Shown in pieces: positions 42,997-51,540 of a stretch of 64,000 nucleotides of DNA. The notes beneath the pieces are model-generated. The model ran no database searches. It worked only from the letters and a program-made list of their open reading frames with translations, and had not been told where the DNA came from. The DNA comes from Streptomyces sp. NBC_01116 (GTDB taxonomy: Bacteria; Actinomycetota; Actinomycetes; Streptomycetales; Streptomycetaceae), in contig NZ_CP108644.1 of NCBI RefSeq assembly GCF_041435495.1, positions 7,053,501-7,117,500 of the forward strand, in the 5' to 3' direction. A program made the translations under genes and the position numbers. How positions within the stretch are numbered: position 1 is the first letter of the stretch; each line of letters starts with the position of its first letter.

Positions 42997-44091
42997 CTAC
43001 TGCGCCACCAGCCCCTTCGCGTCACGCGCCAGCGCAGTCAGCCGGGAGATGGCTCGGAAGTACTTCTTCCGGTACCCGCCGTTCAACATCTCGTCGCTGA
43101 ACAGCTGGTCGAACGGCAGCCCCGAGGCGAGCACCGGGACCTCCCGGTCGTACAACCGGTCGGCCAGCACCACCAGGCGCAGCGCGGTCGACTGGTCGGG
43201 CACCGCGCTCACCCCGGTCAGGCAGACCGCCGCGATGTCGTCGGTCAGCGCGCCGTACCGGCTCGGGTGGACCCGGGCCAGGTGGTCAAGCAGCCCGGGG
43301 AAGTCGTCGAGGGACGCGCCCGCGGTGGCGTACGCGGCCCGGGTGACCTGCTCGTCGTCGTACGGCGGCGGCGCCTCGGGCAGACCGCGGTGGCGGTAGT
43401 CCTCGCCGTCGATGCGCAGCGGGCGGAAGTGCGCGGACAGGCCCTGGATCTCGCGCAGGAAGTCGGCGGCGGCGAACCGGCCCTCGCCGAGCTTGCCCGG
43501 CAGTGTGTTCGAGGTGGCGGCGAGCGCCACGCCGGCCTCCACGAGCCGGCTGAGCAGCGAGGACACCAGCACGGTGTCGCCCGGGTCGTCGAGCTCGAAC
43601 TCGTCGATGCACAGCAGCCGGTGCTCGCTGAGGGTCCGCACGGTCTGCTGGAAGCCCAGTGCGCCCACGAGGTTCGTCAGCTCCACGAACGTGCCGAACG
43701 CCTTCAGCGACGGCTCGGCGGGCGTGGCGTGCCAGAGGGAGGCGAGCAGGTGGGTCTTGCCGACGCCGTAGCCGCCGTCGAGATACACCCCGCGCGGCCC
43801 GGCCGGAGCGGCCGGCTTCCTGCTCCCGAACCACTTGCGGCGGCCGGAACCCGTCGCGTGCGCCCCGCCGAGCCCGGCGGCGAAGCCCGCCAGGACCGTG
43901 ACGGCCTCGCTCTGGCTGGGCTGGTTCGGGTCCGGGACGTACGTGTCGAAGCGCACCGAGTCGAAGCGCGGCGGAGGCACCATCTCGGCGACCAGACGGT
44001 CTGCGGGAACGTGCGGCTCGCGGGCGCACAGGGACAGCGGGGCGGTTTCGGCAAGGGGGCTCGGCCCCGGAAACGCGGTGGATGACGACAC
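42997..44091 (-). CDS. zapE: ZapE/AFG1-family ATPase
   Basis: A 364-residue ATPase. Walker A is LDGGYGVGKTHLLASLWH, Walker B is LLCIDEFELDDPGDT, and the sensor region is AATSNTLPGKLGEGRF, all typical of AFG1/ZapE. In Escherichia coli ZapE acts on the divisome under stress; in Streptomyces the role is less clear. The start is GTG 44091 and it diverges from the RibD-like gene 37 bases away, so the two share a promoter region. Confidence 0.9.
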   Translation of the reverse strand: MSSSTAFPGPSPLAETAPLSLCAREPHVPADRLVAEMVPPPRFDSVRFDTYVPDPNQPSQSEAVTVLAGFAAGLGGAHATGSGRRKWFGSRKPAAPAGPRGVYLDGGYGVGKTHLLASLWHATPAEPSLKAFGTFVELTNLVGALGFQQTVRTLSEHRLLCIDEFELDDPGDTVLVSSLLSRLVEAGVALAATSNTLPGKLGEGRFAAADFLREIQGLSAHFRPLRIDGEDYRHRGLPEAPPPYDDEQVTRAAYATAGASLDDFPGLLDHLARVHPSRYGALTDDIAAVCLTGVSAVPDQSTALRLVVLADRLYDREVPVLASGLPFDQLFSDEMLNGGYRKKYFRAISRLTALARDAKGLVAQ

Positions 44092-44128
44092 AACTCTCCA
44101 CCCTAAGGCTCATGCCAGACTGCAACCC

Positions 44129-44947
44129 ATGCGAAGCCTGTTCCCTGTGACGGACCTGACAAAGAGCGCCTCGGGAGCGGAGGACCCGTCCGGGCCGCTC
44201 ACCGACCGCGAGTGGAGCCTCGACGAGCTGGCGGACGCCTACGCCTACCCCTTGGGCCTCCCGGCCGAAGGGCCCGCGGCCCCCTGGCTGCGCGCCAACA
44301 TGGTCTCCACCCTCGACGGGGCCGCCCAGCACGACGGCCGCTCGCAGCCCATCTCCTGCGCGGCGGACATGCGGATCTTCGGCACCCTGCGGGGTCTGGC
44401 CGACGTGGTGATCGCCGGGGCCGAGACCGTACGCCTGGAGGGGTACCGTCCGGCCCGCGCCCGGGAGGCGTTCGCCGCGCGGCGGGCCGCCGCCGGTCAG
44501 GGCCCCGCTCCCGCCGTCGCGGTGGTGACCGGCTCGATGGACCTGGACTTCTCGCTGCCGCTGTTCACCGAGCCGCTCGTCCCGACCCTCGTGCTGACCG
44601 GATCCGGGGCCGGTGCCGACCGGATCGCGGCGGCCCGGAAGGCGGGCGCCGAGGTGGTGATCGCGGGCGAGGGCGCCCGGGTGGACCCGGCCCGTGCCGT
44701 GCGCGAGCTGGCCGACCGGGGGCTGAGGCGGCAGCTCACCGAGGGCGGGCCCCGGCTGCTCGGCCAGTTCGTGGCGGCCGGCGTGCTGGACGAGCTGTGC
44801 CTGACGGTGTCCCCGATGCTGACCGCCGGAGACGCCCAGCGGATCGCGGGGGGTCCCGGGGTCACCGTGCCGGAACGTTTTTTCCTGGCATCGCTGCTGG
44901 AAGAGGCCGGGTTCCTCTTCACTCGGTACCGTCGGACCGACAGATAG
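44129..44947 (+). CDS. RibD C-terminal-type pyrimidine/dihydrofolate reductase-like protein
   Basis: A 272-residue RibD reductase-domain protein (DHFR fold): RANMVSTLDGAAQHDGRS at the N-terminus, DVVIAGAETVRLEGY and LTEGGPRLLGQF are family blocks. It lacks the deaminase half of RibD, so it is not a complete RibD. Reduction of a pyrimidine or flavin precursor with NADPH is likely. The ATG has no clear ribosome binding site and may be on a leaderless transcript. Confidence 0.85.
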   Translation: MRSLFPVTDLTKSASGAEDPSGPLTDREWSLDELADAYAYPLGLPAEGPAAPWLRANMVSTLDGAAQHDGRSQPISCAADMRIFGTLRGLADVVIAGAETVRLEGYRPARAREAFAARRAAAGQGPAPAVAVVTGSMDLDFSLPLFTEPLVPTLVLTGSGAGADRIAAARKAGAEVVIAGEGARVDPARAVRELADRGLRRQLTEGGPRLLGQFVAAGVLDELCLTVSPMLTAGDAQRIAGGPGVTVPERFFLASLLEEAGFLFTRYRRTDR

Positions 44948-45092
44948 CGGAATTTGCCGTTCCGCTTAGCTCCGGCTGGGCACACTTACCCGTGCAGTCC
45001 CCGTGGAGGCACGGGGAAGGATGGTTTCAGCAAACGACCGTCGACGGCCGAGCCGGCCGTCGACGAGACGAAGAAGCGGAAGGGCGCCTGTC

Positions 45093-45563
45093 GTGTTCAC
45101 AAGCGTTTTGATGATCGAGAAGCCGCTCACTCCCGAGGACGTGGACTTCGTCACCACCCTCCACGGCGAGGAGCGGATCTCGTTCGTCGTTCTGTTGCAG
45201 CCGCGCGGCGACCAGGCCGATGTCCTGCTGCGCGCGATCGACGACGTGGCGATGGGGGAGCTGAAGGAAGCGGTCCGCGAGGGCGAGGAGCCGGAGGGCG
45301 ACGAGGCCCGCGAGACCGCGCAGATCGGCCTGGAGTACTCCCTCCGGGCCCTGCGCGACGCGGGCTCCGAAGCGATCGGACAGGTGATCGAGGATCACCC
45401 CCTGGACAGACTGACGACCGTCGTCGAGGAGGCGGGCGCGGACGAGGTCATCGTCCTGACCGCCCCGCACTACGTCGAGGAGTTCTTCCACCGCGACTGG
45501 GCCTCCCGCGCCCGGCACAAGGTCGGTGTCCCGGTGCTCAAGCTCTTCGCGCACAGCGAATAG
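45093..45563 (+). CDS. Conserved actinobacterial protein of unknown function
   Basis: A 156-residue acidic protein with alternating strands and helices: MIEKPLTPEDVDFVTTLHG, RISFVVLLQPRGDQADVLLR and ADEVIVLTAPHYVEEFFHRD. The end, GVPVLKLFAHSE, looks like a nucleotide-binding alpha/beta fold related to universal-stress proteins, but no ATP motif is evident. It starts at GTG 45093 behind GGAAGGG; ATG 45111 is also possible. It is next to murC in the same direction, with a 67-bp gap. Confidence 0.75.
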   Translation: MFTSVLMIEKPLTPEDVDFVTTLHGEERISFVVLLQPRGDQADVLLRAIDDVAMGELKEAVREGEEPEGDEARETAQIGLEYSLRALRDAGSEAIGQVIEDHPLDRLTTVVEEAGADEVIVLTAPHYVEEFFHRDWASRARHKVGVPVLKLFAHSE

Positions 45564-45630
45564 GCTGACCCCGCGGTCCGGGTCGGCCCCCGGCCGCCGT
45601 CCGAACCGCAGCGACCACGCAGGAGCACAG

Positions 45631-47031
45631 ATGGCACCCGGCATTCCCGCCGCCATGGAACGACCCCACTTCATCGGCATCGGCGGCGCCGGAATGTCGG
45701 GCATCGCGAAGATCCTCGCCCAGCGCGGGGCGAAGGTGGCGGGCAGCGACGCGAAGGAGTCCGCCACCGCCGAGTCCCTGCGGGCGCTGGGGGCGACCGT
45801 GCACATCGGACACGCGGCGGCCCACCTGGCCGACGACGCGTCCTGCGTGGTCGTCTCCAGCGCCATCCGCGCCGACAACCCGGAGCTGCTCCGCGCCAAC
45901 GAGCTGTCGGTCCCCGTGGTGCACCGCTCGGACGCGCTGGCCTCCCTGATGAACGGCCTGCGCGCCATCGCGGTCGCCGGCACCCACGGCAAGACGACCA
46001 CGACGTCGATGCTGGCCGTCGCCCTCTCCTCGCTGAGCCTGGCCCCCTCGTACGCCATCGGCGGCGACCTGGAGGGCCCCGGCACCAACGCCACGCACGG
46101 CGAGGGGGACATCTTCGTCGCCGAGGCGGACGAGAGCGACCGCAGCTTCCAGAAGTACGACCCCGAGGTCGCGATCGTCCTCAACGTCGAGCTGGACCAC
46201 CACGCGAACTACGCCTCGATGGACGAGATCTACGACTCCTTCGAGACGTTCGTCGGCAAGGTCGTCCCCGGCGGCACCCTGGTCGTCTCCGCCGACCAGC
46301 CCGGCGCCGTCGAGCTGACCCGTCGGGTCCGCGACCTCTCCGACCTCAAGGTCGTCACCTACGGCTCCGCCGAGAACGCCGACGTACGCGTCCACAAGGT
46401 CACCCCGCGCGGCCTGACCAGCGAGGTCACGGTCCTGCTCAACGGGAAGTTCCTGACCTTCACCGTCTCGGTCCCCGGCAGCCACTACGCCCACAACGCG
46501 GTCGCCGCCCTCGCCGCCGGGGTCGCCCTCGGCATCCCGGCGCACAACCTGGCCTCCGCGCTCGGCAGCTACACCGGGGTCAAGCGCCGTCTCCAGCTCA
46601 AGGGCGAGGCGGCGGGCGTGCAGGTCATCGACTCGTACGCGCACCACCCCACCGAGATGACCGCCGACCTGGAGGCCATGCGCGGCGCGGCCGCCGACGC
46701 CCGCATCCTGGTCGTCTTCCAGCCGCACCTGTTCTCCCGTACGCAGGAGCTGGGCACCGAGATGGGCCAGGCCCTCGCCCTGGCCGACGCCTCCGTCGTC
46801 CTGGACATCTACCCGGCCCGTGAGGACCCGATCCCGGGCGTCACCAGCACCCTGATCATCGACGCGGCGAAGGCGGCCGGAGCCGAGGTCACCGCCGTCC
46901 ACGACCAGGCCGACGTCCCCGCCGCCGTCGCGGGAATGGCGAAGCCCGGCGATCTCGTTCTCACCATGGGAGCGGGCGATGTCACCGACCTCGGCCCGCG
47001 CATCCTGGACCACCTGTCGAGCGGCCGGTAG
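45631..47031 (+). CDS. murC: UDP-N-acetylmuramate--L-alanine ligase
   Basis: A 466-residue Mur ligase. The N-terminal UDP-binding block is HFIGIGGAGMSGIAKIL, the ATP P-loop is AIAVAGTHGKTTTTSML, and the central motifs are FVAEADESDRSF, LNVELDHHANY and YAHHPTEM. It adds L-alanine to UDP-MurNAc as the first step of stem peptide synthesis, in the cytoplasm. It starts at ATG with AGGAG upstream. Isolation from the dcw cluster is normal in streptomycetes. Confidence 0.97.
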   Translation: MAPGIPAAMERPHFIGIGGAGMSGIAKILAQRGAKVAGSDAKESATAESLRALGATVHIGHAAAHLADDASCVVVSSAIRADNPELLRANELSVPVVHRSDALASLMNGLRAIAVAGTHGKTTTTSMLAVALSSLSLAPSYAIGGDLEGPGTNATHGEGDIFVAEADESDRSFQKYDPEVAIVLNVELDHHANYASMDEIYDSFETFVGKVVPGGTLVVSADQPGAVELTRRVRDLSDLKVVTYGSAENADVRVHKVTPRGLTSEVTVLLNGKFLTFTVSVPGSHYAHNAVAALAAGVALGIPAHNLASALGSYTGVKRRLQLKGEAAGVQVIDSYAHHPTEMTADLEAMRGAAADARILVVFQPHLFSRTQELGTEMGQALALADASVVLDIYPAREDPIPGVTSTLIIDAAKAAGAEVTAVHDQADVPAAVAGMAKPGDLVLTMGAGDVTDLGPRILDHLSSGR

Positions 47032-47081
47032 CCGAGTGGCCACCGGATCGAGCGACCACCTGTCGAGCTGAGGAGCGGGAC

Positions 47082-47489
47082 GTGTCGTACGACGTCGAGA
47101 AGCCGGACGAGCAGTGGCGGGAAGAGCTGACCCCCGCCGAGTACGCGGTGCTGCGCCAGGCCGGCACCGAACCCGCCTTCGTGGGTGAGTACACCGACAC
47201 CAAGACGGCGGGCGTCTACTCCTGCCGGGCCTGCGGGGCGGAGCTGTTCCGCTCCGACACCAAGTTCGCGTCGCACTGCGGCTGGCCGTCCTTCTACGAC
47301 CCGAAGGACACCGACGCGGTCGAGCTGGTCGAGGACCGCGCCCACGGCATGGTCCGCACCGAGGTGCGCTGCTCACGCTGCGGCTCGCACCTGGGCCACG
47401 TCTTCGAGGGCGAGGGCTACCCGACCCCCACGGACCAGCGCTACTGCATCAACTCGATCTCGCTGACCCTGGCGCCGGACGAGAGCTGA
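47082..47489 (+). CDS. msrB: Peptide-methionine (R)-S-oxide reductase
   Basis: A 135-residue MsrB. Zinc cysteines are in CRACGAELF and VRCSRCGSHLGHVF, and the catalytic Cys is in RYCINSISL. The HCGWPSFYDP motif is intact. It reduces the R-epimer of methionine sulfoxide in proteins. It starts at GTG 50 bases after murC and ends at a large bidirectional terminator. Confidence 0.96.
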   Translation: MSYDVEKPDEQWREELTPAEYAVLRQAGTEPAFVGEYTDTKTAGVYSCRACGAELFRSDTKFASHCGWPSFYDPKDTDAVELVEDRAHGMVRTEVRCSRCGSHLGHVFEGEGYPTPTDQRYCINSISLTLAPDES

Positions 47490-47494
47490 CGCTG

Positions 47495-47562
47495 CCGGAC
47501 GGCGCCGCCCGGAGCCCGAGCCCCGCTGTCCGGGGCCGGGAGCTCCGGGCGGCGCCGTCCGG
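47495..47562. terminator. Very long bidirectional terminator between msrB and SIMPL gene
   Basis: A 21-bp perfect stem (47495-47515 with 47542-47562); the 26-base loop contains another small hairpin. It lies between convergent stop codons. Confidence 0.85.
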
Positions 47563-47573
47563 TCCGGGGTGTC

Positions 47574-48230
47574 TCAGCTCTCGATGATCGAGAAGCCGAT
47601 GACCACCCCTGCGGTCACCGTGACCCTGCCGGGCGTGAGGTCTCCCTCGCCGTTGCCCCCCGCGCTCGCGCCGTGCGAGCGGTAGCTGTTCTGCAGCTGC
47701 TCGGAGTCCACGTCCTTGATGTGGACGACCGCACCGAGCCCGACCCCGGCGGCCTCCGCGTAGAGCGCCGCCTTCTCACGAGCGGCGGCCACGGCGGCCC
47801 GGCGCGCCTCGGCACGGAGCTCCTTCTTCGTCCGCACGTCGAACTCGACGCCGCCGACCTCGTTCGCCCCGGCCTCCACGACGTCGACCAGTACGGCTTC
47901 CAGCGTGTCCAGAGCACGCAGCTCGATCACGAACGACGCCGTGCACTCGTAGCCGGCGAACTTGCGCTCGCCGCCGTAGACGTAGGAGGACTCCAGGTTC
48001 AGCCGGGACGTGGACACGTGCCGGTCCGGCACGCCGTGGCCACGAAGGACCTCCCGGACCTGGTTGACGCCGCGCCGGGTGACCTCGAACGCCTCGCCGG
48101 CCTGCTGCCGGATCTCCTTGATCGCTACCCGGAGTCGCGCCACATCAGGGGCGGCGTCGATGCTCGCCGCGCCGAAGACGGATATGCCCCAGGGAGTCTC
48201 TACGGACTGGTCGATTCTCATGCGGCTCAT
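47574..48230 (-). CDS. SIMPL (DUF541) domain protein
   Basis: A 218-residue protein of the SIMPL/DUF541 family: GISVFGAASIDAAPDVARLR near the N-terminus, VSTSRLNLESSYVY and AAREKAALYAEAAGVGLG further on. Family members are mostly periplasmic or envelope proteins of unclear function; this one has no evident signal peptide. It starts at ATG 48230 or ATG 48221. Confidence 0.85.
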   Translation of the reverse strand: MSRMRIDQSVETPWGISVFGAASIDAAPDVARLRVAIKEIRQQAGEAFEVTRRGVNQVREVLRGHGVPDRHVSTSRLNLESSYVYGGERKFAGYECTASFVIELRALDTLEAVLVDVVEAGANEVGGVEFDVRTKKELRAEARRAAVAAAREKAALYAEAAGVGLGAVVHIKDVDSEQLQNSYRSHGASAGGNGEGDLTPGRVTVTAGVVIGFSIIES

Positions 48231-48276
48231 CCAAGCAGCAGAGGGACCTCACGCACGGGCTTTCACGGACAGTGGA

Positions 48277-48750
48277 TCACTGCTCGTCGTCCCCGCCGTC
48301 GGACGCCTCCGAACGCAGCAGCGGGTGGATCACGCCGGGGAAGACCCGGGCCAGCACGACCTCCTCGGCCGACCCGCCCCGGACGACGGTCTCGGCGACG
48401 CCCCAGGGCCGCCCGGCCAGGTGGATGGTCAGGGTGTACGAGGAGGAGCAGCCGGTGCACTCGTAGCGGTCGGCCCAGGTCTCGACCTCGGTGGTGGAGC
48501 CCGGGTAGCGCTTCACGTGCCGGTGGCGGGCGTGGCAGTGGTCGCAGGTCTCGCCCGGCTCGCAGGTCCCGCCGCACGGGCACGGGACGTCGAAGCTGTC
48601 GGCGGGCTTCCAGCGCTGCACGAGGACGGCCTCGCGGGTCGCGCCCATGTCCTTCATGGCCTTGAGGTTGCGGGCGGCGACGTTGTACGACTCGCCGGTG
48701 GCGGCCATCCGGTCGCGGATGACGTCCTTGCGTCCACGGTTGGTCGTCAT
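48277..48750 (-). CDS. Hypothetical zinc-finger protein
   Basis: A 157-residue protein with a Cys/His cluster in the middle (CPCGGTCEPGETCDHCHARH, followed later by YECTGC), which suggests zinc binding. The N-terminus (RKDVIRDRMAATGESYNVAA) is like short helical proteins seen in streptomycete hypothetical genes. No function can be given. It is followed at a 46-bp gap by the SIMPL gene on the same strand. Confidence 0.7.
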   Translation of the reverse strand: MTTNRGRKDVIRDRMAATGESYNVAARNLKAMKDMGATREAVLVQRWKPADSFDVPCPCGGTCEPGETCDHCHARHRHVKRYPGSTTEVETWADRYECTGCSSSYTLTIHLAGRPWGVAETVVRGGSAEEVVLARVFPGVIHPLLRSEASDGGDDEQ

Positions 48751-48886
48751 GTTGCTCCTCCTGGGTTCACGCAGCCCGCCAGGAGGCCCATGAGTCGATC
48801 AGTCCGTACCTCTTTACGTTACCCGCCCGGCACCGGCGCACGGACCGGGCGGGCGTCCGTTCGCCCGGGCGGACATCTCGGGACAG

Positions 48887-50764
48887 GTGATGCGCGTGCG
48901 GGCGATATGGGGTCTTCTGGGCTACATGCCCTCCACGAACGAGCTCGACTACGCGGACAGGTCCGACTTCGACGACGCCGACCGGGGCTTCCTCGCCGCC
49001 CTCTCCCCGGCGGTGATCCGGACGGAGGACGGCCGGGTGATCTGGGACGGGGAGGCCTACGCCTTCCTGGACGAGGACTGCCCGCCCAGCGCGCACCCGA
49101 GCCTGTGGCGGCAGAGCCGGCTGTGCGCCAAGCAGGGCCTGTACGAGGTGACGGCGGGCATCTACCAGGTCCGCAACCTCGACCTTTCGAACATGACGCT
49201 GGTCGAGGGCGACACCGGTGTCATCGTCATCGACCCGCTGATCTCCGCGGAGACCGCGGCCGCCGCCCTCGCGCTCTACCGCGAGCACCGCGGCGACCGC
49301 CCGGTCACGGGACTGATCTACACCCACTCCCACGGCGACCACTTCGGCGGCTCCCGCGGGGTGCTGCCGCACGGCCACGCCCCCGTACCGGTGATCGCCC
49401 CCGCCGGGTTCCTGGAACACGCCGTGGCGGAGAACGTGTACGCGGGCGGCGCGATGACCCGCCGCGCGGTCTACATGTACGGCGCCGAGCTGAGGAAGGG
49501 CCCCACCGGGCAGATCGGCGCCGGGCTCGGCATGACGACGTCCACGGGCACGATCACCCTCGTCCCGCCGACGCTGGACATCACCCGCACCGGCCAGGAG
49601 GAGACCGTCGACGGGGTGCGGATCGTCTTCCAGATGACGCCGGACACCGAGGCGCCCTCGGAGATGAACTTCTTCTTCCCCGACCGGCGCGCCCTGTGCA
49701 TGGCGGAGAACGCGACGCACAACATGCACAACATCCTGACCCTGCGCGGGGCCGTGGTCCGCGACACCCGCATCTGGGCGCACTACCTGGACGAGGCGAT
49801 CGCCCTGTTCGGCGAAGAGTCCGAGGTCGCGTTCGCCTCGCACCACTGGCCCACCTGGGGCCGGGACCGCATCGTCGACCACCTGGCGGGCCAGCGCGAC
49901 ATGTGGGCGTACCTCCATGACCAGACCCTGCGCATGATCAACCAGGGGCTGACCGGACCGGAGATCGCCGAGCGGATCGAGCTTCCGCCGGCGATCGCGA
50001 ACCGGTGGGCGAACCGCGGCTACTACGGGTCCGTCAGCCACAACGCCAAGGCCGTCTACCAGCGCTACATGGGCTGGTTCGACGGCAACCCGGCCCACCT
50101 GTGGGAGCACCCGCCGGTCGAGCAGGCCAAGCGGTTCGCCGCCGACTACGGCGGTGTCCCGGCGCTGGTCGCCAAGGGCGAGGGGTACGCGGCCTCGGGG
50201 GATCTGCGGTTCGCCGCGACGCTGCTGGGACACGCGGTCTTCGCGGCGCCCGGCGACTCGCTCGCCAAGCAGGCGCTGGCGTCGGTGTACGAGAAACTGG
50301 GCTTCGGCGCGGAGAACGCCACCTGGCGCAACTTCTACCTGATGGGCGCCCAGGAACTGCGCGGCAGCATCGCGCACACCTCGCTGGAGACGACCAACCC
50401 CGAGATGGCGATGGCCCTGACCGTCGACATGCTCATCGACTCGCTCGCCGTCCGCCTCGACGGCCCCCGGGCGTGGGACGAGAAGCTCACCATGACCTGG
50501 AACGTCACCGACGAGGGCCGCGCCTGGCACCTCCTGCTGTCCAACGGGGCCCTCACCCACCGCAGCACCGACGCCGAGCCCGGGGCGGACGGGCCCGTAC
50601 CGGCCGCCGACCTCACCTTGACCCTGACCAAACCGCAACTGCTCGGGGTCCTCGCGGGCAACGGACTCGACGGCGTGGGCGTCCAGGGCGACCCGCGGGT
50701 CTTCGCGACGCTGACGGGCCTGCTCGACACCCCCGACCCCGACTTCCCCATCGTCACGCCCTGA
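48887..50764 (+). CDS. Alkyl/aryl sulfatase (metallo-beta-lactamase fold, BDS1/SdsA1-like)
   Basis: A 625-residue protein. The zinc site THSHGDHFGG (HxHxDH) is intact, with further ligands near MAENATHNMHN and SHHWPTWG. A middle dimerisation domain is followed by an SCP2-like C-terminal domain with ADLTLTLTKPQLLGVL. BDS1-type enzymes hydrolyse primary or secondary alkyl sulfates such as SDS. No signal peptide is evident. It starts at GTG 48887, with ATG immediately after. It lies on its own between small core genes and the TetR/MFS pair. Confidence 0.9.
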   Translation: MMRVRAIWGLLGYMPSTNELDYADRSDFDDADRGFLAALSPAVIRTEDGRVIWDGEAYAFLDEDCPPSAHPSLWRQSRLCAKQGLYEVTAGIYQVRNLDLSNMTLVEGDTGVIVIDPLISAETAAAALALYREHRGDRPVTGLIYTHSHGDHFGGSRGVLPHGHAPVPVIAPAGFLEHAVAENVYAGGAMTRRAVYMYGAELRKGPTGQIGAGLGMTTSTGTITLVPPTLDITRTGQEETVDGVRIVFQMTPDTEAPSEMNFFFPDRRALCMAENATHNMHNILTLRGAVVRDTRIWAHYLDEAIALFGEESEVAFASHHWPTWGRDRIVDHLAGQRDMWAYLHDQTLRMINQGLTGPEIAERIELPPAIANRWANRGYYGSVSHNAKAVYQRYMGWFDGNPAHLWEHPPVEQAKRFAADYGGVPALVAKGEGYAASGDLRFAATLLGHAVFAAPGDSLAKQALASVYEKLGFGAENATWRNFYLMGAQELRGSIAHTSLETTNPEMAMALTVDMLIDSLAVRLDGPRAWDEKLTMTWNVTDEGRAWHLLLSNGALTHRSTDAEPGADGPVPAADLTLTLTKPQLLGVLAGNGLDGVGVQGDPRVFATLTGLLDTPDPDFPIVTP

Positions 50765-50832
50765 CCCGTCCGTTGCGGGGCAGGAGGTTGGTGACGCTCG
50801 GCGAGGCGTCTCGGGCTTTGAAACAGGCGTTA

Positions 50833-50848
50833 TGGATTCTGTCATCCA
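50833..50848. promoter_or_regulatory. Operator A of the second TetR gene
   Basis: TGGAT-N6-ATCCA is an inverted repeat 20 bases before the TetR start codon. It aligns, in reverse complement, with the site at 51512 (17 of 22 bases in the extended alignment), which suggests that the TetR protein binds both promoters. Confidence 0.65.
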
Positions 50849-50868
50849 AAACGTGCTAGGTTCGCCTC

Positions 50869-51471
50869 ATGGCCAGGCCACGCACGTTCGACGAGAGCGC
50901 AGTGCTTGACGCCGCGGCGCGTGAGTTCCGCGTGCACGGCTTCGCCGAGACCTCGACCGAGCAGCTCTGCGAGGCGGCGGGCGTGCGCCGCAGCAGTCTG
51001 TACAACGCGTTCACCTCCAAGGACGAGTTGTTTGTGCGGGCTCTGCAGCGCTACGTCGCGACGACCGGAGCGCGCCAATCGATGATCCTCGCCGACGAGG
51101 AACTGACGGGCGCGGAGAGGTTGCGCACCCTCGTCGACGTCGTAGTGGACGAGGAGCTGCAGGCGGCGAACCGCGGCCACGCGGCCGGCTGCATGGTCGT
51201 ACAGAGCCTCATGAACCCCGACCTGCGCGAGCGGGACGAGCGCGTGGCCCGGATCCTCGACCGCGACCTACGCGCGAGGCTCTCCCTTCTGTCCGGAGCG
51301 ATCCGGGCCGGCCAGGCCGACGGGTCGATTGCCGGGGGCGTAAATCCCGATGACGGGGCGGTGCTCACCAGTACCGTCATCTCGGGCCTGCGCGTGACCG
51401 CACAGACCGGCGTCGACGTCGGTACGCTCCGCCGGATCGCCCTGGCTGGATTGAGCTCCCTTCTGCGCTGA
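50869..51471 (+). CDS. TetR-family regulator of the MFS pump
   Basis: A 200-residue TetR protein with an N-terminal HTH at 10-55 (VLDAAAREFRVHGFAETSTE, then QLCEAAGVRRSSLYNAF) and a TetR_C-type ligand domain with RGHAAGCMVVQSLMNPDL. It is followed 69 bases downstream by an MFS exporter. Base use is less GC-biased than the neighbours (TTG, TTC, ATC mix), which may mark a recent acquisition together with the adjoining insertion-sequence debris. Confidence 0.9.
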   Translation: MARPRTFDESAVLDAAAREFRVHGFAETSTEQLCEAAGVRRSSLYNAFTSKDELFVRALQRYVATTGARQSMILADEELTGAERLRTLVDVVVDEELQAANRGHAAGCMVVQSLMNPDLRERDERVARILDRDLRARLSLLSGAIRAGQADGSIAGGVNPDDGAVLTSTVISGLRVTAQTGVDVGTLRRIALAGLSSLLR

Positions 51472-51511
51472 CAGCGCCGCTGCCCGGCGGCGCTTCTTCA
51501 TGCCCGCATTT

Positions 51512-51527
51512 TGGATAACAGAGTACA
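51512..51527. promoter_or_regulatory. Operator B before the MFS gene
   Basis: TGGAT-AACAGA-GTACA, a decayed version of operator A on the opposite strand, sits 13 bases before the MFS start. Binding here would let the TetR protein repress the pump. Confidence 0.55.
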
Positions 51528-51540
51528 GAAAGGCTCTCTC